Positions 10,951 to 24,185 are shown, counted from the first letter of the stretch. The stretch is DNA of 64,000 bases from Paracyclopina nana (GCA_019096065.1 JAGUCH010000007.1:2936501-3000500), one strand, 5' to 3'. Numbers and translations are program-made. The notes: a model not told the origin generated them from the sequence alone.

Positions 10951-13900
10951 TCACGCCATTATGCTGCTGGCTGCCGTTGAGTGGTGGAGTTTGCCACCAA
11001 AAAGCATGGCGAGTTGTGACATGGAGAGGCCACGTGTTTCCGGAATGAAGATGGAGGCGAAAATGATGCCAATGACGAGGGCCAGTGCATGCAAAGAGAA
11101 TAAATGGGCCAGTCCCAACGAGTGGAGCATCCACGGGTAAATCTTGAGGATGCCGGCCACCACAATATGGCGGACGCTGAAGCTGATGGAGCAGCCCACC
11201 GTGCGACCCCTTGAATGAAAAACTTTTTCAGATACACTCATTTTCAGCCACAAAAGACTACTACTATAGGGTTGGTGATGGAAAAATCATTTTATAGGGC
11301 TGTTGATGGAAAAATTATTGGCTCATCCATCAAAAAGAGCACTAAGCCTGATTGGAAAGCATTGACAACAAAAGCAATGCATATATTGCAGAAAATGCAT
11401 TCAATGACGGGGTCAAAATGTTGATCACCATGAAATTGTATAGAAGTTTTCCCATTTGTTTGCATGCACACACTACATTTGTACCTGGGTGGAAGCAATT
11501 CGGAGGACCACGTGTATATGGCAGGACCAAATCCAGATCCATAGAAGAGGGAGAACATGATGACAGCCAAGGGTAGGATGACCTGCACGTGCAGTGGCAG
11601 CAAGGATGGGTCAGTGTCTTCTTGCTGCCCAGAGTTTGGCATGAAAGTGGCCAAAAGGGACAGGGCCAGCACCATCAAGGCTGACGCAGTGATGAAAAGA
11701 TGCTTTCTGTTGATTTTCTCCATGAATGGAGAAATGAGGAGATAGCCAGAGGTGTAGCCCATCTGAAAATTGTGTCACTTGCTTCAAAGAAATGTACCTC
11801 ATTATCATATAGTGCTGACTGCATAACTAACTGTGAGACAAAAGAGGTTTTTCCAAATTTGTGCTCTAAGGCAACATTTTTGTCAACGCGCATCTTTCAC
11901 TGATTAGGTGGAAATTGAGGCAGAAAGCTGAGCCGAGATGCATAGCATTATTTTCTCCATTAAGGTTAGCAGTACAATGCGTGAAACCAGACACTCATCA
12001 TTTGGACTGGTGGTAATTACCCTAATTGATTTCATTTCATACGAAACTGGTACTGCGACGTTTCGGCAATTACTCTGGCTCAGAAAAAGAAGCAGCGACA
12101 CATAAGCTGATTATTATTATCTCTTACCTGCAGAAAAATTGCCATCAAATATTCATCAATGGGGAGCTTTGCCATTCGGAAGATTTTCAAAGAATAGTAG
12201 GAAATGGTATCACATCCGCAGCAACCTTGCACCACAGACATGAATAGCAAGATTCCCAGTGGTTGCAGGAATTCCCTGGTTCGGCTGTAATACTGTATCT
12301 GCCTCCTCACACCTTTCAAACCAGATGTTTGTTCACTGCTATTATGCCTTGCTGATTCCACGCAAGCCAAAAGCTCCTTTGCTTCCACCTTCAACAAGAA
12401 CTTATTATTAGCTGAATTCAACAAGATGCATAGCATCCAATTTGAGGACGATGTAATGAAAAAGAAAAATTTCATTTTCGTACTTGAGTTGGGTACTCAG
12501 GGCCTCTCACAGCCTCGAGAGCCTTTTTGGCATTTTCATCTTGGCCTTGTTTGGTCAGCCACAAAGGACTCTCTGGCAACATTGGACTAATGAGAAGAAA
12601 TATGGCTGCAGGGATTGAATAGGTCAGAATGAGGAGTTTGAGGGGCAGAAATTTGCCCAGGATCAGGCCAACCAGCCAGCCCATGTTGTTGGCAGAGCTG
12701 TTGAGGACAGCCACAATGCCCCTGAACCTGATGAGGCTGAGGTCAGTCAAAATCATGTAGTCAGCTGGGGTGTTGAGGCCAGCTCCGAAGCCAGTCAACA
12801 CCCTGCCCAGGATCAACTGAGGGAAGCTTTGAGCCCAGAAAACCAGGATCCACCCTGCCATCTGGAGAGACAAGCTAGTCCTCAGCCCCCAAACACATCC
12901 AAACTTCTCAGTGATACAACCTCCACAGAGGATACCTGTCATCATGCAGATTGAGGTCACACTCACTGGAAAAAGAAATGAATATCCACATTATGCAGCA
13001 AGATTTATCATCGCTTCTTAGAGAAGGAAACAGCTTGTATTCAGGAAGTGGAATTTGAATTTGAAAAAAAAAATCCTCTTTCACACATCAGCTGTTTCCC
13101 TCATCATGCTATAGCTTTCACAAATTTTAAAGATGGTAGTAGTATCTTAAAATGTCAAGAGCAGTAAAAAAAGTCTTTTGATATGAGGTTGAATCATTGC
13201 ATTTGGGAGAACAAGTGCTGGTTCTGCCTGAAAAGGCTACCTGGATATTCATTAAAATGCCCCAAAGCTGCAAAAAAGGCTTTCATTAGAGAAAACGAGA
13301 CAAGAAGTTGGTAGTACCTCATACCCCCATCCTCCATGAATGATGGCTCGGAGTGACCTCAAAACCAAAAGAAAGCCTCATTAAAACTAATGTAGCAAAG
13401 GCCATTTGGTATATATACAAGGCCCCATTAATGATTTAAAATATGACCTTTGCCACTTTGAGTGGTGAGGAAAGTAACCATAACTTGATCTAGCATTTAT
13501 GCCTTGTTCATGTATAAAGAATGCCTTAAGGTATGGAAAAAATTGCCTTCAGGAAAAGTGAATCTGTTGCTGACTGCTACTCTACCAGTTCAGCTTGGGG
13601 CCGAGCAGCGTTTTTGATGGCAATTTTTGCTACTTTGTCTCATGGTTTTCAGCATATTTCAAAACAAACTATCTTTCATCATGTTTCTTTGATAAAAGAT
13701 GAAATTTTACTTTTGATTTTGTTCAAAAGGATTAAAATGTGGAGCACTTAACAGCCAAAATTAGATTTGTTTACTTTCAAGTTGGCTTAAAGTCGATCTG
13801 ATTTTATTAGTATCAGCTGGCGCTTGTCATAAGACAATTTTTCTCCTTTCATTGAGGTGTTTTTCGTGCATTTTCCTAAGGAGTTTGGGGCGTACATGAA

Positions 13901-14904
13901 CAGGACATTAATGCATGCAGCCAAAAGCCAAATAATCTCGCCCAGTTTGCTCTAAAGTAAAAAATTTGGCCATTTGCTGCAAGCGTATATTCTGGTAGCT
14001 CTGTTATGAGTTAAGCCATCCAGCTGAATTTCATTATTATGAAGGAAAGGTTGCGCGAGTGAGCAAATTGTCGTACAGAGAAATAGGAGACTGTGGTTCA
14101 CTTTTCTTCCATAATGAGGCTAACCTTGGCGTCAAGCATCAGTCCTTTGCCCAAGGGTATAAAGTTTCACTTACCGTGTGGTCCAAATTGGGTCTGAAAG
14201 AGGTTTATTAAAACGTCCTCAACGAAAACCGTTAATTAATGATGTCCTGGGCAGCAGTAATGATTTTTTTGCAGAAGCTGTGACGATCATCCTCTTTGAG
14301 CCCAGATCAGCTTAAACATACCAAACCAGGAGCCTTGGTCTTCATCCAGATGGACTTTGGAGGTCTCCACAAGCTCTGGCACCTGGAAGTGGGGCAAACC
14401 AGTCACGCTGAAGGTCATGGCAAGACCACATGAGAAATTGGGAAGCAAAAACGATCCACAAATCAGCCACTGAAAATAGATTGATTCATGAGCTTTCTGT
14501 GAGAAAAGGAGGGCCCTTGAAATGAGTCATGTGACCTAGATTTCCCATATTGTGGGGGAAACAAAACTAGAAAGCTCCAGTTTAAACCTGGTTTGTCCTG
14601 CGTTTTAACCATATACGTTGAATTAATTTCTCCTATTTTAGCATTGATTTTAATATCTAATGCTTTAATTCAAATTGCTGCATTGTCATTTTTATGCCTT
14701 TGTATCTCAATATCATTTAAAAAAAATTACTCTATCAAATTCATAAATCATACTTACCATTCGCCATAGTGATGCTGACGTTTCTTGAGCCGTTTTGATG
14801 CAATATGATGCACTAGCTACCTCAGACTTTGTGACTTGAGGGATGAGAATGGCATTTGCCTCCTCATCTTTGTCTTCAGATTTCGGCTTTGAGTCCTCAA
14901 GCAT
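10951..14904 (-). CDS. MFS sugar transporter, trehalose-transporter-like
   Basis: Exons 14758-14904, 14322-14469, 12484-12965, 12128-12388, 11485-11762 and 10951-11209 give 524 residues. The product is a 12-helix major facilitator of the sugar-porter family, which in arthropods includes Tret1-type facilitated trehalose/glucose carriers. Landmarks are the DEDQGSWF stretch at the end of the first loop, GRVLTGFGAGLNTPADY, PESPLWLTKQGQ, the QPLGILLFMSVVQGCCGCDTISYYS segment of helix 7, GFGPAIYTWSSELLPPR, and PETRGLSMSQL near the C-terminus. The N-terminus is acidic and cytosolic. Intron 2 is unusually long (12966-14321, 1,356 bp) with no feature I recognise. The exact substrate is not readable from sequence. 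Confidence 0.9.
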
Positions 14905-16126
14905 TGTGCCAAAAATACTACAAATAAAAAACTAGGGCCTCCTGCTTCTTTTGGTGAGTTTTCAGCTGCTGCCTGAGAGGCCAAGTGAAAGCAGCAGGAT
15001 CAGCTGAGGCTCTCCTTATAGAAGTAGGCATGGATACAACCTGCTTTCTAGGCCCCTTTTCTACTAAAAATCTTGCTGATGCAATACTTTTAGGTCTTCA
15101 AGCGAGCCTTTGATACTTAATTGGGCACATTTTGCCAAGTAGGCAAAATTAAGATTTAGGATCTCGAATTTAGCCAAATAGAAAGCTTAATTGGCCTACA
15201 TTGATTTTGAGTGGACTTATTTATAGCTGACTAATTGAGGAGAAAATCATTATCATCATTGTCATGCCTTAACAAGCATTCATGACTGACAAAAAAAGCA
15301 ATTCTCTTTCTTAATAGTTTGCACCTTTCTTCAGCTTTCAAGGAAAGAAGCAGGAGCTCATAATTTGAGGCTTGCTCAAGGTAACGCCTAGTAGTTACAT
15401 ATCAGTCACTTTTGTGTCAAGAGACAAAACTTTTCGAAAAAGGCAGACACTTCAGGCATCTTTTTAGTTCAGCTATCAACTTCTGACATTGTAATAGATA
15501 CCTTTGTTAGTGAGTTTGAGATTAACTTTAGTCATTCAAAGGAAGTGGAAGGTCAAACTAGCGAGATAGAACTAAGATACAATTATTATTTCATGATTTT
15601 GAGGCCTAAGAAAAAAGCCATTTTGGTTCAGAGTAACAAATGAATCAGGTTGCTCTGCCTGCATGTCATTATTATTCAGGTAGAGTCTAAAATGATTCTT
15701 TAATACGAGTCATTATTAGGTGGCCTCATGAGGCATTACACTACATCTGACCTTTGCCCATGCCAAAGCCTTCACAGAGAAGTGCGTGAAAGCTCCGAAG
15801 AAAAGGCCAAGAATCTCAGAATGCATACTAATGGTGCTTCTGAGTTGGTGAAAATCCCAATGATGCCCACCCAAACAAGAAAAGTGCTTGTTAAGAAAAG
15901 TAAACCAAAATGCCTGGAGGAAGTAAGCAAGAATCATAAAACTAAATTGTTGAGTCACGTGGCTTCCTTTTAGGCTCATCTTGACGTCAAACAATTTTTA
16001 ATTGCCCTGCTACTGATTTGCTTGATTTTTGTGCTATCCAATTATTTCAACAAGGTGTTCCAAAAGCTTTTAATGATCCACGCATTGTGCTCCAATCCCA
16101 ACTCAGCCATTGAAGTGAGCATTAAT
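14905..16126. other. Intergenic, left flank of the transposon
   Basis: AT-rich sequence without a supported gene. On the minus strand about 15,720-15,990 carries two overlapping frames that encode hydrophobic stretches; I could not join them into an exon of a known protein. The region ends at the AAT target duplicate (16124-16126). Confidence 0.45.
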
Positions 16127-16162
16127 CCCAGCGAACCCTTTTTCAAGTCAGGTAGTTGAAAA

Positions 16163-16409
16163 GGAGTCAACGCAAAGCCAGTGAGCTTCGGAACTTCCAA
16201 AGCCATTTGGTATTATTATTTTGGTAACGCCATAGTCATACTAAAGTCAAGAGAAAAAATGCGTTCTTTTTGACTATTCAAAGCTATAAAGGAGTCACTT
16301 TTTTAAAGACCAATAGCACTGTTATTTTTTCAGCCAAATGCATTTAGAAGTCATGTTTTTGAAAAAGCAAATTGCTTTTCCGATGAGGTGTAAAGCCAAA
16401 AAGGAGTCA
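16163..16409. repeat. Subterminal GGAGTCA repeats (left end)
   Basis: GGAGTCA occurs in the same orientation at 16163-16169, 16291-16297 and 16403-16409, each preceded by A-rich sequence. The complement TGACTCC is at 23985-23991 near the right end, with ACTCCTTTTTGACTA at about 23910. Blocks around CCAAATGCATTT are also shared by both ends. In CACTA elements such subterminal repeats are the binding sites of the TNPA-type accessory protein; that role here is inference. Confidence 0.55.
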
Positions 16410-16648
16410 TTTATTAAGGCCAAACCATGGCCTTTGAAGGAGCCTTTTTTAATTTGATTACTAAACGAATACTAAAGTTGTTCAGCACAGAATTGGTCAT
16501 GTAATTTTTTTATTTGCATAAATGGCCGCTCATAAACATGCACAGAAATGTTACGCGTCGTAATGACTATTTTTTAAAAAATACACATGACTTAGTAAGT
16601 TATAAAGTAGTAGCAAAATTTTTTTCATGCATGCTTGTTGGCAAGGCT

Positions 16649-19600
16649 TTATTTCTTCTTAGCAATTCGTTTCTCAGCCAACTCCTTGATGCTTCTTTCA
16701 ATTGCCAATTGATGGGCAATCTCAGAGGGATGGACAGAGCTGCCAGTTGGGATTCCAAGAAGCTCTTCAGTGGGATCATGAGCCTGAAAAGGTTAAGGAT
16801 GTATGAATTCGTTTGAAAGGCGATAAGATTTTTAATTGAGTACGAATTTTGAGTATGTCTTTTTTTAAATTATGCAAAGGATTTTGGAAAGCAATGTTAT
16901 TCATGATTGAAAAGGAAGAATAGGGGCTTACTGGCGGAGTTGGAGACTCATTTGAAGCTCTTTTGGAGTCACTGTTGTCTTCAAGCTCAGGAGGGGATTC
17001 AATGACTTCTTGAACCTCATCGCTATCCTCATCTTCTTCCTCCTCTTTGATTTCCTCTATTTCCTCTTCTTCCACTTCTTCTTCCAATCCTTCGCTATCA
17101 TCTTCAACTGAGGTTTCACTGCTGTCCTTTTTCTTGCCTTTGGCAGGCCTTTCGTCATCATCTTCATCGGACTCATCGGGAGAAGATTTGATGCGCTCCA
17201 TGAAATTGGGATCATGTGGATACTCGCGGAGCAATTCATCCAATGAGTTGATGTAGTCAGCTTGGACCTTCTTGTAGATCTCTTTCACCTATAAAGAAGA
17301 GCATAAATAACTTCGAAATGCATTTGAAATTTAGTTAACTCACATCAGGAACGCTGTCAATGGGGTCCCATGTCAGCTTAGTGATGTCCATTTTCCTTGC
17401 AGCAGCTGAAGCAACAATGCATTTGATGGCCTCATATTTGCTCCAAACTTTCCTAGTGTGAGCTGCGCCACTGAAGCCATTGAAGACTTTGTCAGGGGTC
17501 TCAAAAACTCTGCCATCCTCCCACTTAGACTCCTCGTCATTGGCTTTCAAAGCCTTTTTGGCTTCAGCGCGCTTCATAAGCCTTTCCTCATAGGCATCAC
17601 GCTGGTCAGGCTCAATGGGAGGAATTGCGTGCTGTAATAGAAAGTCGTTTGTAAACCAACTGGGAGTTTGCGTTAGCATTAGCACTTACAGTATTGTTGA
17701 TGTAAAACTCATTGTCAACCGCAAAAAGCGCATCAATGCCTTCTTTTGCCGTCCAGGTCTTCTCAAAAGCCCACTCAATTTGCTTGGTGCGACAGTTAGT
17801 GTACCTCTGGCTAATTTTCTTTCGAATGACTTGGTAATTTTCCAGGTAGGTTTCTCCACGAAGTTCCAATTCCTTTCGCACATAGGGGATGATGTGATTC
17901 TTAATCACTCGCTCAATTGACTCTGGGGCAGTTCTTTTGAAATACTGAACACGATCCAAACTAAAAAACATTAAAGTAGTTTCGAAGCTGCAAAGAAGGC
18001 AATTTAAAAATGATACTCACGATCTGGGCTGCTTCCAGATAAGGTGAGCCATTCCCATTTTGGTGAAAAATGCATTTGTGAATGCAAAGGCAATTTTCTT
18101 GTTCACCTTTGACCTGATGCCAGTAAGGCCATCCTTCATGAAGTGGACAATGTTGTCCTGAACGTAATGAGACGCAAAGAAGATGTCACAAGCTGGACCC
18201 ATGATTTCAAAGGGAATCAATCTTGAAAGAATGCCATTTGAGCGAGAAATGATGTCTGCCTCAGATTCCCGCATCTTAGACATCTCAACCCTAATATTGG
18301 CACTCTCAATGCTAAAGTCAGAAATGGCTTGTTTGATGATGGCCATATCCTCCATGAGTTTCTAAAAGAGACATCGAAAGTCATTTGGGATTCATTAGAG
18401 CAAAACATTTAGTTACCGTCAATGCAGCTCGTTTGGCTGTAGCATCATGGGCCCTTCTTACTTCAGCAGTGACATGCTCTCTCAAGTTCTCTTGCAGTAG
18501 TTGAAAGAATGGGACAATTTCCTCATGCAAAACTTCTTTAAACATCTCTCGCATGGCAGCTTTCATCACATCAGAGTTGGCCTGGGCATTCATATGATCA
18601 GCAAGAAACTTTGTCATCCGCACATCCATCATTTCGTCCGTGAAAATGGTTGCAGTTGTACATGTGACCATGTCATCATTAGGCTAAAAAACAATAGTTT
18701 TAATTCGTTTAAAAGTTGATTAAAAGTCACTTACATCTCCTTGGATTGGGACATAGTACTCAGCATGAGTTCCACTGCCAGCTGGTTGACTAGGCAGATC
18801 TTGCTCCATTTCCTCCTCTTGTCTTGGCCTTTGAACCTCAATTGGCTCCAAAGTTGGCCTTTTGGCTGGGCTTGCTCCAACCTCTTCCGTGATAGTGACA
18901 CTGTCAGATGATGAGTCACTGCTTGCAAGCAACTTGCGCTTACGAATGGCTTTCGAAGGTGCTTCTTTAGCAGCAGTTTTTTTGGCTGCTCCTCTTGTCA
19001 TAGGTGCTGATGACTGAGACCGCCTAATTGCCTCAGCAATTTTCCTTCCAGGTGGTGGCTTTTCGGCAGAGGCTTTAGGAGAAGATGCAGCCTCCTTACC
19101 CTTGACAATTGAGACAATGGGTGGGTACTTCACTCCCTTTGTTGCAGCTTTTAAAGGCGTTTTTCCCTTCTTAGGAGTGATTCCAGTGCTTTGGGTCCCA
19201 GATGCCGGTGTGCCAACTGTCTTGGTGCTGCTTTGGGAAGAGGGAGTAAAGAACGGATTCTTCAAAAGATCGGCTGGAGGATTCTGAAATACGAAATCTA
19301 AAAATAAACTTTCAAAGGAATTTATATTGTGTTCTTACTTTCGTAGGAGTTGGAGCCAGACTTGATGTGGCAGATGAGGACTTCCTTGCTCCTTTCTTTG
19401 AGGTTCTGACAAAGTCTGGGTCAGAATCGCTGTCATCCTCATTGCCTGTGGTTTGTGGCAACTGCTGAACGGCCGTTTTGCGAGTTGCAACTCCCTTCCA
19501 TGAGTGAAAGGTCATAATTCCGGTAATAGGGTTCCTTTCTGGATAGTCCCAGTCCTTCATTAGCTTCTCGCTGAAGTTTTTGATCAGCGTGACCTTCATA

Positions 19601-20023
19601 AGGCTCCTTTGCTGAACGTTCAAATTCCTAAAACGCTTGTTGAGCATTTCAACCAAATCTGTGATGCGGCGCTCATCCGTACCTGAAAGTGACTTTTTGT
19701 TAGTTTTCGAACGCCTTTGAAAATATTAACAGCTTACCAGCTTGAACCCGGCAAAACACCGATAGCTCCAAAGGCCCGTCACACTTGTCGAGCACAAATT
19801 TACCAATCCTCATTCTCTTGGCATCACTTAACTGCGACGTCGGGTCGAATTGCATAATGGACTTAATTGAGTCGCCATTAAACAATTGCTCAGCAGGAAT
19901 AGTGGAGACAGGATCGTCTTGCTTCAAATTGATGACAACTAGAAGGTCGTAGATGGTGCCCTCCTTCTCCGGAGGAGTTGTAACTCCTTTCTCCTTTGCC
20001 TTTACGGCCGTTTTGGGTGGCAT
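16649..20023 (-). CDS. Transposon accessory protein (TNPA-like position)
   Basis: Nine exons: 19738-20023, 19339-19682, 18735-19283, 18417-18683, 18021-18361, 17690-17960, 17344-17631, 16932-17288, 16649-16783; 945 residues, every junction in phase. I recognise no named domain. Residues about 95-160 form a helical block with NVQQRSLMKVTLIKNF and TGIMTFHSWKG. Then come a Ser/Thr/Pro/Lys-rich low-complexity linker (about 180-390) that looks nuclear, a helical block that may form a coiled coil (about 400-600, NLREHVTAEVRRAHDATAKR), a basic segment (KKISQRYTNCRTKQIEWAF) and a Glu/Asp-rich tract (about 830-880). The gene lies inside the transposon, divergent from the transposase, 770 bp apart, so it is probably the second mobility protein that binds element ends. 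An unrelated host gene carried as cargo is the alternative. Confidence 0.75.
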
Positions 20024-20795
20024 TTTCTTTTCAAAATGGCTAACGCACAATTTTTTTTTTGGCTACGAAAGTACGTCCGCTCGCGTTGAGAGCTACGCAG
20101 CGACTGGCAGCTGTTGTCTGGGCAGGCTGCCTAAATTCCGCCAAATTGTTGGGCCGTTAAGGCTGGTGCGGCCGGCGCTGGCTGCTTGCATTGGCTGCCA
20201 ACGCTGCCAATTTTTTTTACGCCAAATCAGCGGGGGTCACATCGACTTCTAAGTGACTCTAAAATAGTCACTTTTTGAAATCATGAAAATGGATGATATT
20301 ATGAATACAAAACGAGTTAAATTTTTTTTTTGGAATAATTAGACTTAAAAAAAAGTACAGCATTCAACATAATGAAATTAAATTGATCAAATTTCAAAAA
20401 TTACATAACGCATATTTTTAGTGCCGCCATTTTAATGACTTTCAGTTTAATTTTTGAGGCATTTGCTGCGTTTATCTGGCCAATGTTTTAAGTCTGAATT
20501 ATCAATGCCACATCAGGGGTTCATTTAAAGCAATAACATTGCCCACTTGACGATACAAAACGCGGAAAATTGAATTTTAATTTAGAAAATATGAAGAAAA
20601 ATGAAAGGGGCGACACGAAAAAATATATTCATTTTTGATAATTTCTTTTTGAAATCATATTTTTTAATTTAAAAAAAACCAATTTGAGCACAATATTTTT
20701 TTAAGTTTTTTATTCACATTTTTATTTTTTTGGATCGACTTTTTCTAGAAGATTTGTAGGTTACAAATTCAGCTGAACATCGGAAAAAATCCAAA
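20024..20795. promoter_or_regulatory. Shared divergent promoter region of the transposon
   Basis: These 772 bp lie between the start codons of the accessory gene (-) and the transposase gene (+). The left 200 bp are GC-rich (GCCGGCGCTGGCTGC) and the rest is extremely A/T-rich. TAGAGTCACTT and AGTCACTTT copies of the subterminal-like motif are at about 20,250-20,275. No TATA box is obvious. Confidence 0.45.
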
Positions 20796-23755
20796 ATGGC
20801 GAAAGGAAAAAAAGACTCATATTCTAAGCACTACAAAGCTGCTAAGCAAGCAAAATATCGTTTGAAACTGAAAGAGGCTCAAAGAGAACTTCGACTAGTG
20901 CAACTGCGATGCGCAAATAGGGTGCGAGCACTTCAAGAGATTCAAGGAGAAGTTAATAGTGAAACGTGAGAATTTTTTTTTTTTTCCTACGTTACATTTC
21001 AAATGAATTTATTGTTAGGCGGACAGATGAGATGTTTGGGGTGCACCTTGAATTGTGCCCATTCAATGAAAACGATCCAGAAATGATCGACAAATGTGTT
21101 GCCAATATTGATGCTGCTGTTGATGATTTCGATGACGATAACAACGATGACTACGAAAGTGCTTTGGAAGAGCAAAGTGAGGAGGATGGACAAGGCAATG
21201 AAAACGAAAAGGTGTACGACTCAGATGCTTTAAAAAATAATGAGAAAGTGATTCGGAAGTTGTTGAAACGTAAGTTGGCAGAAGTGAAGGACCTGAATCC
21301 CGATGATGACACTCCTGAATTTGACAATGATGAGATCTTGGAATACCACATGACTCATGATGGTCAAAGCCTTGATACACCAACATTTGAGAACTCTAAA
21401 CGTGCCAAATATTCTGAAACTGATGAAGAAGGGTATGACATAATTGAGCCAGTTGGAGCAAACCAAGAAGCAGTAATCATCAATGATGAAAGCGTTCTGA
21501 GTAACAGAAACCAAGAGCGAGCAAAGGACTTTGAAACTCAAAAAGAAGTCGATGAGCATGAGACACCAGACTTGAATGCCACAGAAGCAGTTTCGAATCA
21601 CAGTAAGGATGGAGATGGCATCGTGACTACAGGCATTGACTGCAGTAGCCAAGGCTCAAGTAACACATCACAAATATTCATCGAAAGAGCTCCAGTCATG
21701 CATGACACACGAACTTTGGATTTTGATGCAAATCTAAGTAACAATGATGAAGGAGATGACCAAGTGAATGCTGACACACTTTGGAGCTCATCCGAGGATG
21801 AAATTGAAAACGAAATTGAGGAAGTTTACTATGACTGCGAGGAGGAGCTAGAGGAAGAAAGGCAGCGATTGAATGATCCAAGGGAAGACAATGCTATTTT
21901 GGTGCATGGCACAACAAAACGTCACTTTCAAAATGCTTTAGAAGAGGAGGAAAATTTGCCAACCCAACAAGAGAAAGATTATGCTTTATACTCACGCTTC
22001 TTCTTCCTCATCTCAATTTTGGCATGCACTTTTCGCCAGGCTCGTGTTTTCTGGAATTTTGCCTGTGCATTTACAACTCGTAAATTATTGACTTTTAAAG
22101 CCATTCGAAAAAGATTTGAAAAACAGATTCCTAAAATAACGATGACGTATGAGTTCTATGATGTGATAACAAAGGAAGTGCGACATCATGTGGGAACAAC
22201 TTTTCCAAGGAAAAAGTATCCTCGACCCCGATACTTGCTTTTGTCAGAATGGTCCAATGTTTCAATGGAGGACTTATACAATTTCTTCCTTAGTGTGCAT
22301 CCAAATGACTTTAAAAGTGAGATAAATGGCAAAAAATACATTGACCTTTTTCTAGACGGAGTGCCTTTGTGCAAGAGTTCAGATGCCTTAATGAATGTGC
22401 TGTGTGTTCGCTTCAACCCTTGCCGAAAAGTATGGCCGCTATCCATTCATGTGTACAGAAAGGGAAAAAGCACTGACATTGTCGACCTCTGCTCCCAAGT
22501 GCTTCAAGAATGCCTTGATAAGAAGTTTATAGTTCGAAAATTTATAGGTGATAGCCCTATGCGGGCAAAAATGAAGTCATTAACGCAACACAATGGATAT
22601 TGTAGTTGTGAGATATGTAAATGCCAAGGAAGGTACCTGGAAGACTACCACAAAATGTCATTTCCTGCTGATACTTATGGGGCCCCAAAACGCACACATC
22701 AAGAATGGCTCCAAACGGCTTTGAATCTTTCAGAAAATCCACTCAGAGTACCAAAAAAGAAGCGATTCGGCATCAAGGGGTACAGCCCACTTTTGGATCT
22801 TCCCTACTTCGACATAATTCAAGATTTTCTACCAGATCCTATGCATAATATAGCTCTTGGTGTTTGTAGGCAACTAATGCAGTGCATTTTGGAGACAAAA
22901 GGAAGTGCAGTAACGTCTACAAAAGGCGTTTCGATTGCGAATGCATTTGACGAGAAGTGGGTGGAACTTCCAATCCCTAGAGAGTTCCCTCGCAGGCCCA
23001 GAGCAATCAAAGGGAATTTTGCTCACCTAAAAGCATCTGAGTTTATTGCTATTGCCTGCTGTGGATTCACATTATTTGCCGATGCCTTATTACCATGGCC
23101 CAAAGGCCTTCGAAAGGTGTGGCTTCGTTTTTCGTGGATTGTCCATGCGGCCCTAATGCCGGACATTGTGTATAAGAAAATCATGAATGATGAAAAGGCG
23201 TTCCAATTGCACAAAACATTCTATCTAAGTTTTGAGAAGGTTATTGGTGCCAGTCAGTGCAGCTTCAACATACACACATTCAGCCATCTCCTGGAAATAA
23301 GAAAACTTGGGCCGTTATCCGATTTTAGTGCAATGCCCTTTGAGAGTTTCTTTTCTTATCTCAAAAAAATTATAAAACCATATACACTAAGTTTTGCCAA
23401 ACAGTGCCTGCTAAAGTCATTTATATGTAATATGAATACCCACTCATGTGGCTACAAAGTCAGCATAACTCCAAACACAAAAAAGCGATGCATTGACAAC
23501 TTAATTGGAACGGTTGATGGAAAATTCTACTTTGTTCACAACTATGACGAGGAGTTTTTTGAGTGCAGTGAAATCAAAACGACTTCCTACATCACACCCG
23601 AGTGCCCAGAGTTGAATTGGGATGAAGTAATGGTTAAGGTTGTGGATCGTTATGACAGTGAACTTGTGGACATTCAAAGAAAAGATGCAATTTTCAAAGG
23701 TGTAATAGCAGATAACATCATCATTTCTGTACCAAACGATGTGTACTTTACTTGA
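20796..23755 (+). CDS. Tnp2/CACTA-type transposase
   Basis: Exon 1 (20796-20965) and exon 2 (21019-23755) join in phase to 968 residues. The N-terminus is basic and helical, followed by a long Asp/Glu-rich region (about 90-350). The catalytic region shows the DDE landmarks of the Tnp2/Plavaka group: LFLDGVPL (Asp about 503), FIGDSPMRAKM (Asp about 568), a Cys cluster HNGYCSCEICKCQG, LPDPMHNIALGVCR, and PFESFFSYLKKIIK (Glu about 832). These enzymes cut at the terminal repeats and move the element by cut-and-paste. The frame is fully open and the element ends are intact. Whether it belongs to EnSpm/CACTA, Plavaka or a separate animal branch needs a tree. Confidence 0.85.
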
Positions 23756-24185
23756 AATGCATTTGAAAGATAAAAAGTACTTATTAAAAAGATTTAAAAA
23801 AGCAAAAACTCTTATCAACTTATTTTTGACTAAAAAATGCATTTAATTGTTAAAATTAATATTTTAGTTAACTCGGAAAACAGTTAGCCAAAGAATCTGT
23901 TAAGTTCAAACTCCTTTTTGACTATCAAATAATGAGTTACCTCATAGTCACAAAAAAGCCATCCTTTTTTTCAATTTTATTTAGTGACTCCTATTTGGCT
24001 CCAAAAAATGCATTTGGAATTAAGTTTTCAAAAATTGAAAAAAACTAATTTGGATAAATGAGTTTGTAAGTAATTATTATCTACTTCGTAACAGCTTTTT
24101 CTGAATGACTACCCCAAAGTTATTTCGATGTCAAAAAAAAGTAATTTTGCATTTTACTTTTTCAAGAAAAGGGTTCGCTGGGAAT

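Larger units (their letters stand above)
16127..24182. mobile_element. 8-kb autonomous DNA transposon, CACTA/Tnp2-like
   Basis: The ends are perfect inverted copies for 16 bp: CCCAGCGAACCCTTTT at 16127-16142 and its complement at 24167-24182. AAT flanks both sides (16124-16126 and 24183-24185), a 3-bp target duplication. Inside are two divergent multi-exon genes: a transposase with Tnp2-type DDE motifs on + and a 945-residue protein on -. Repeated GGAGTCA motifs sit near the ends. A two-gene layout, 3-bp duplication and subterminal repeats are properties of plant and fungal CACTA/EnSpm elements, but the ends start CCC rather than CAC. Perfect ends and intact frames suggest recent activity. 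Confidence 0.9.

Noticed and set aside
15716-15994. Hydrophobic open frame on the minus strand left of the transposon
   Set aside because: Two frames each give membrane-like stretches but I could not find phase-consistent splice sites or a family match.
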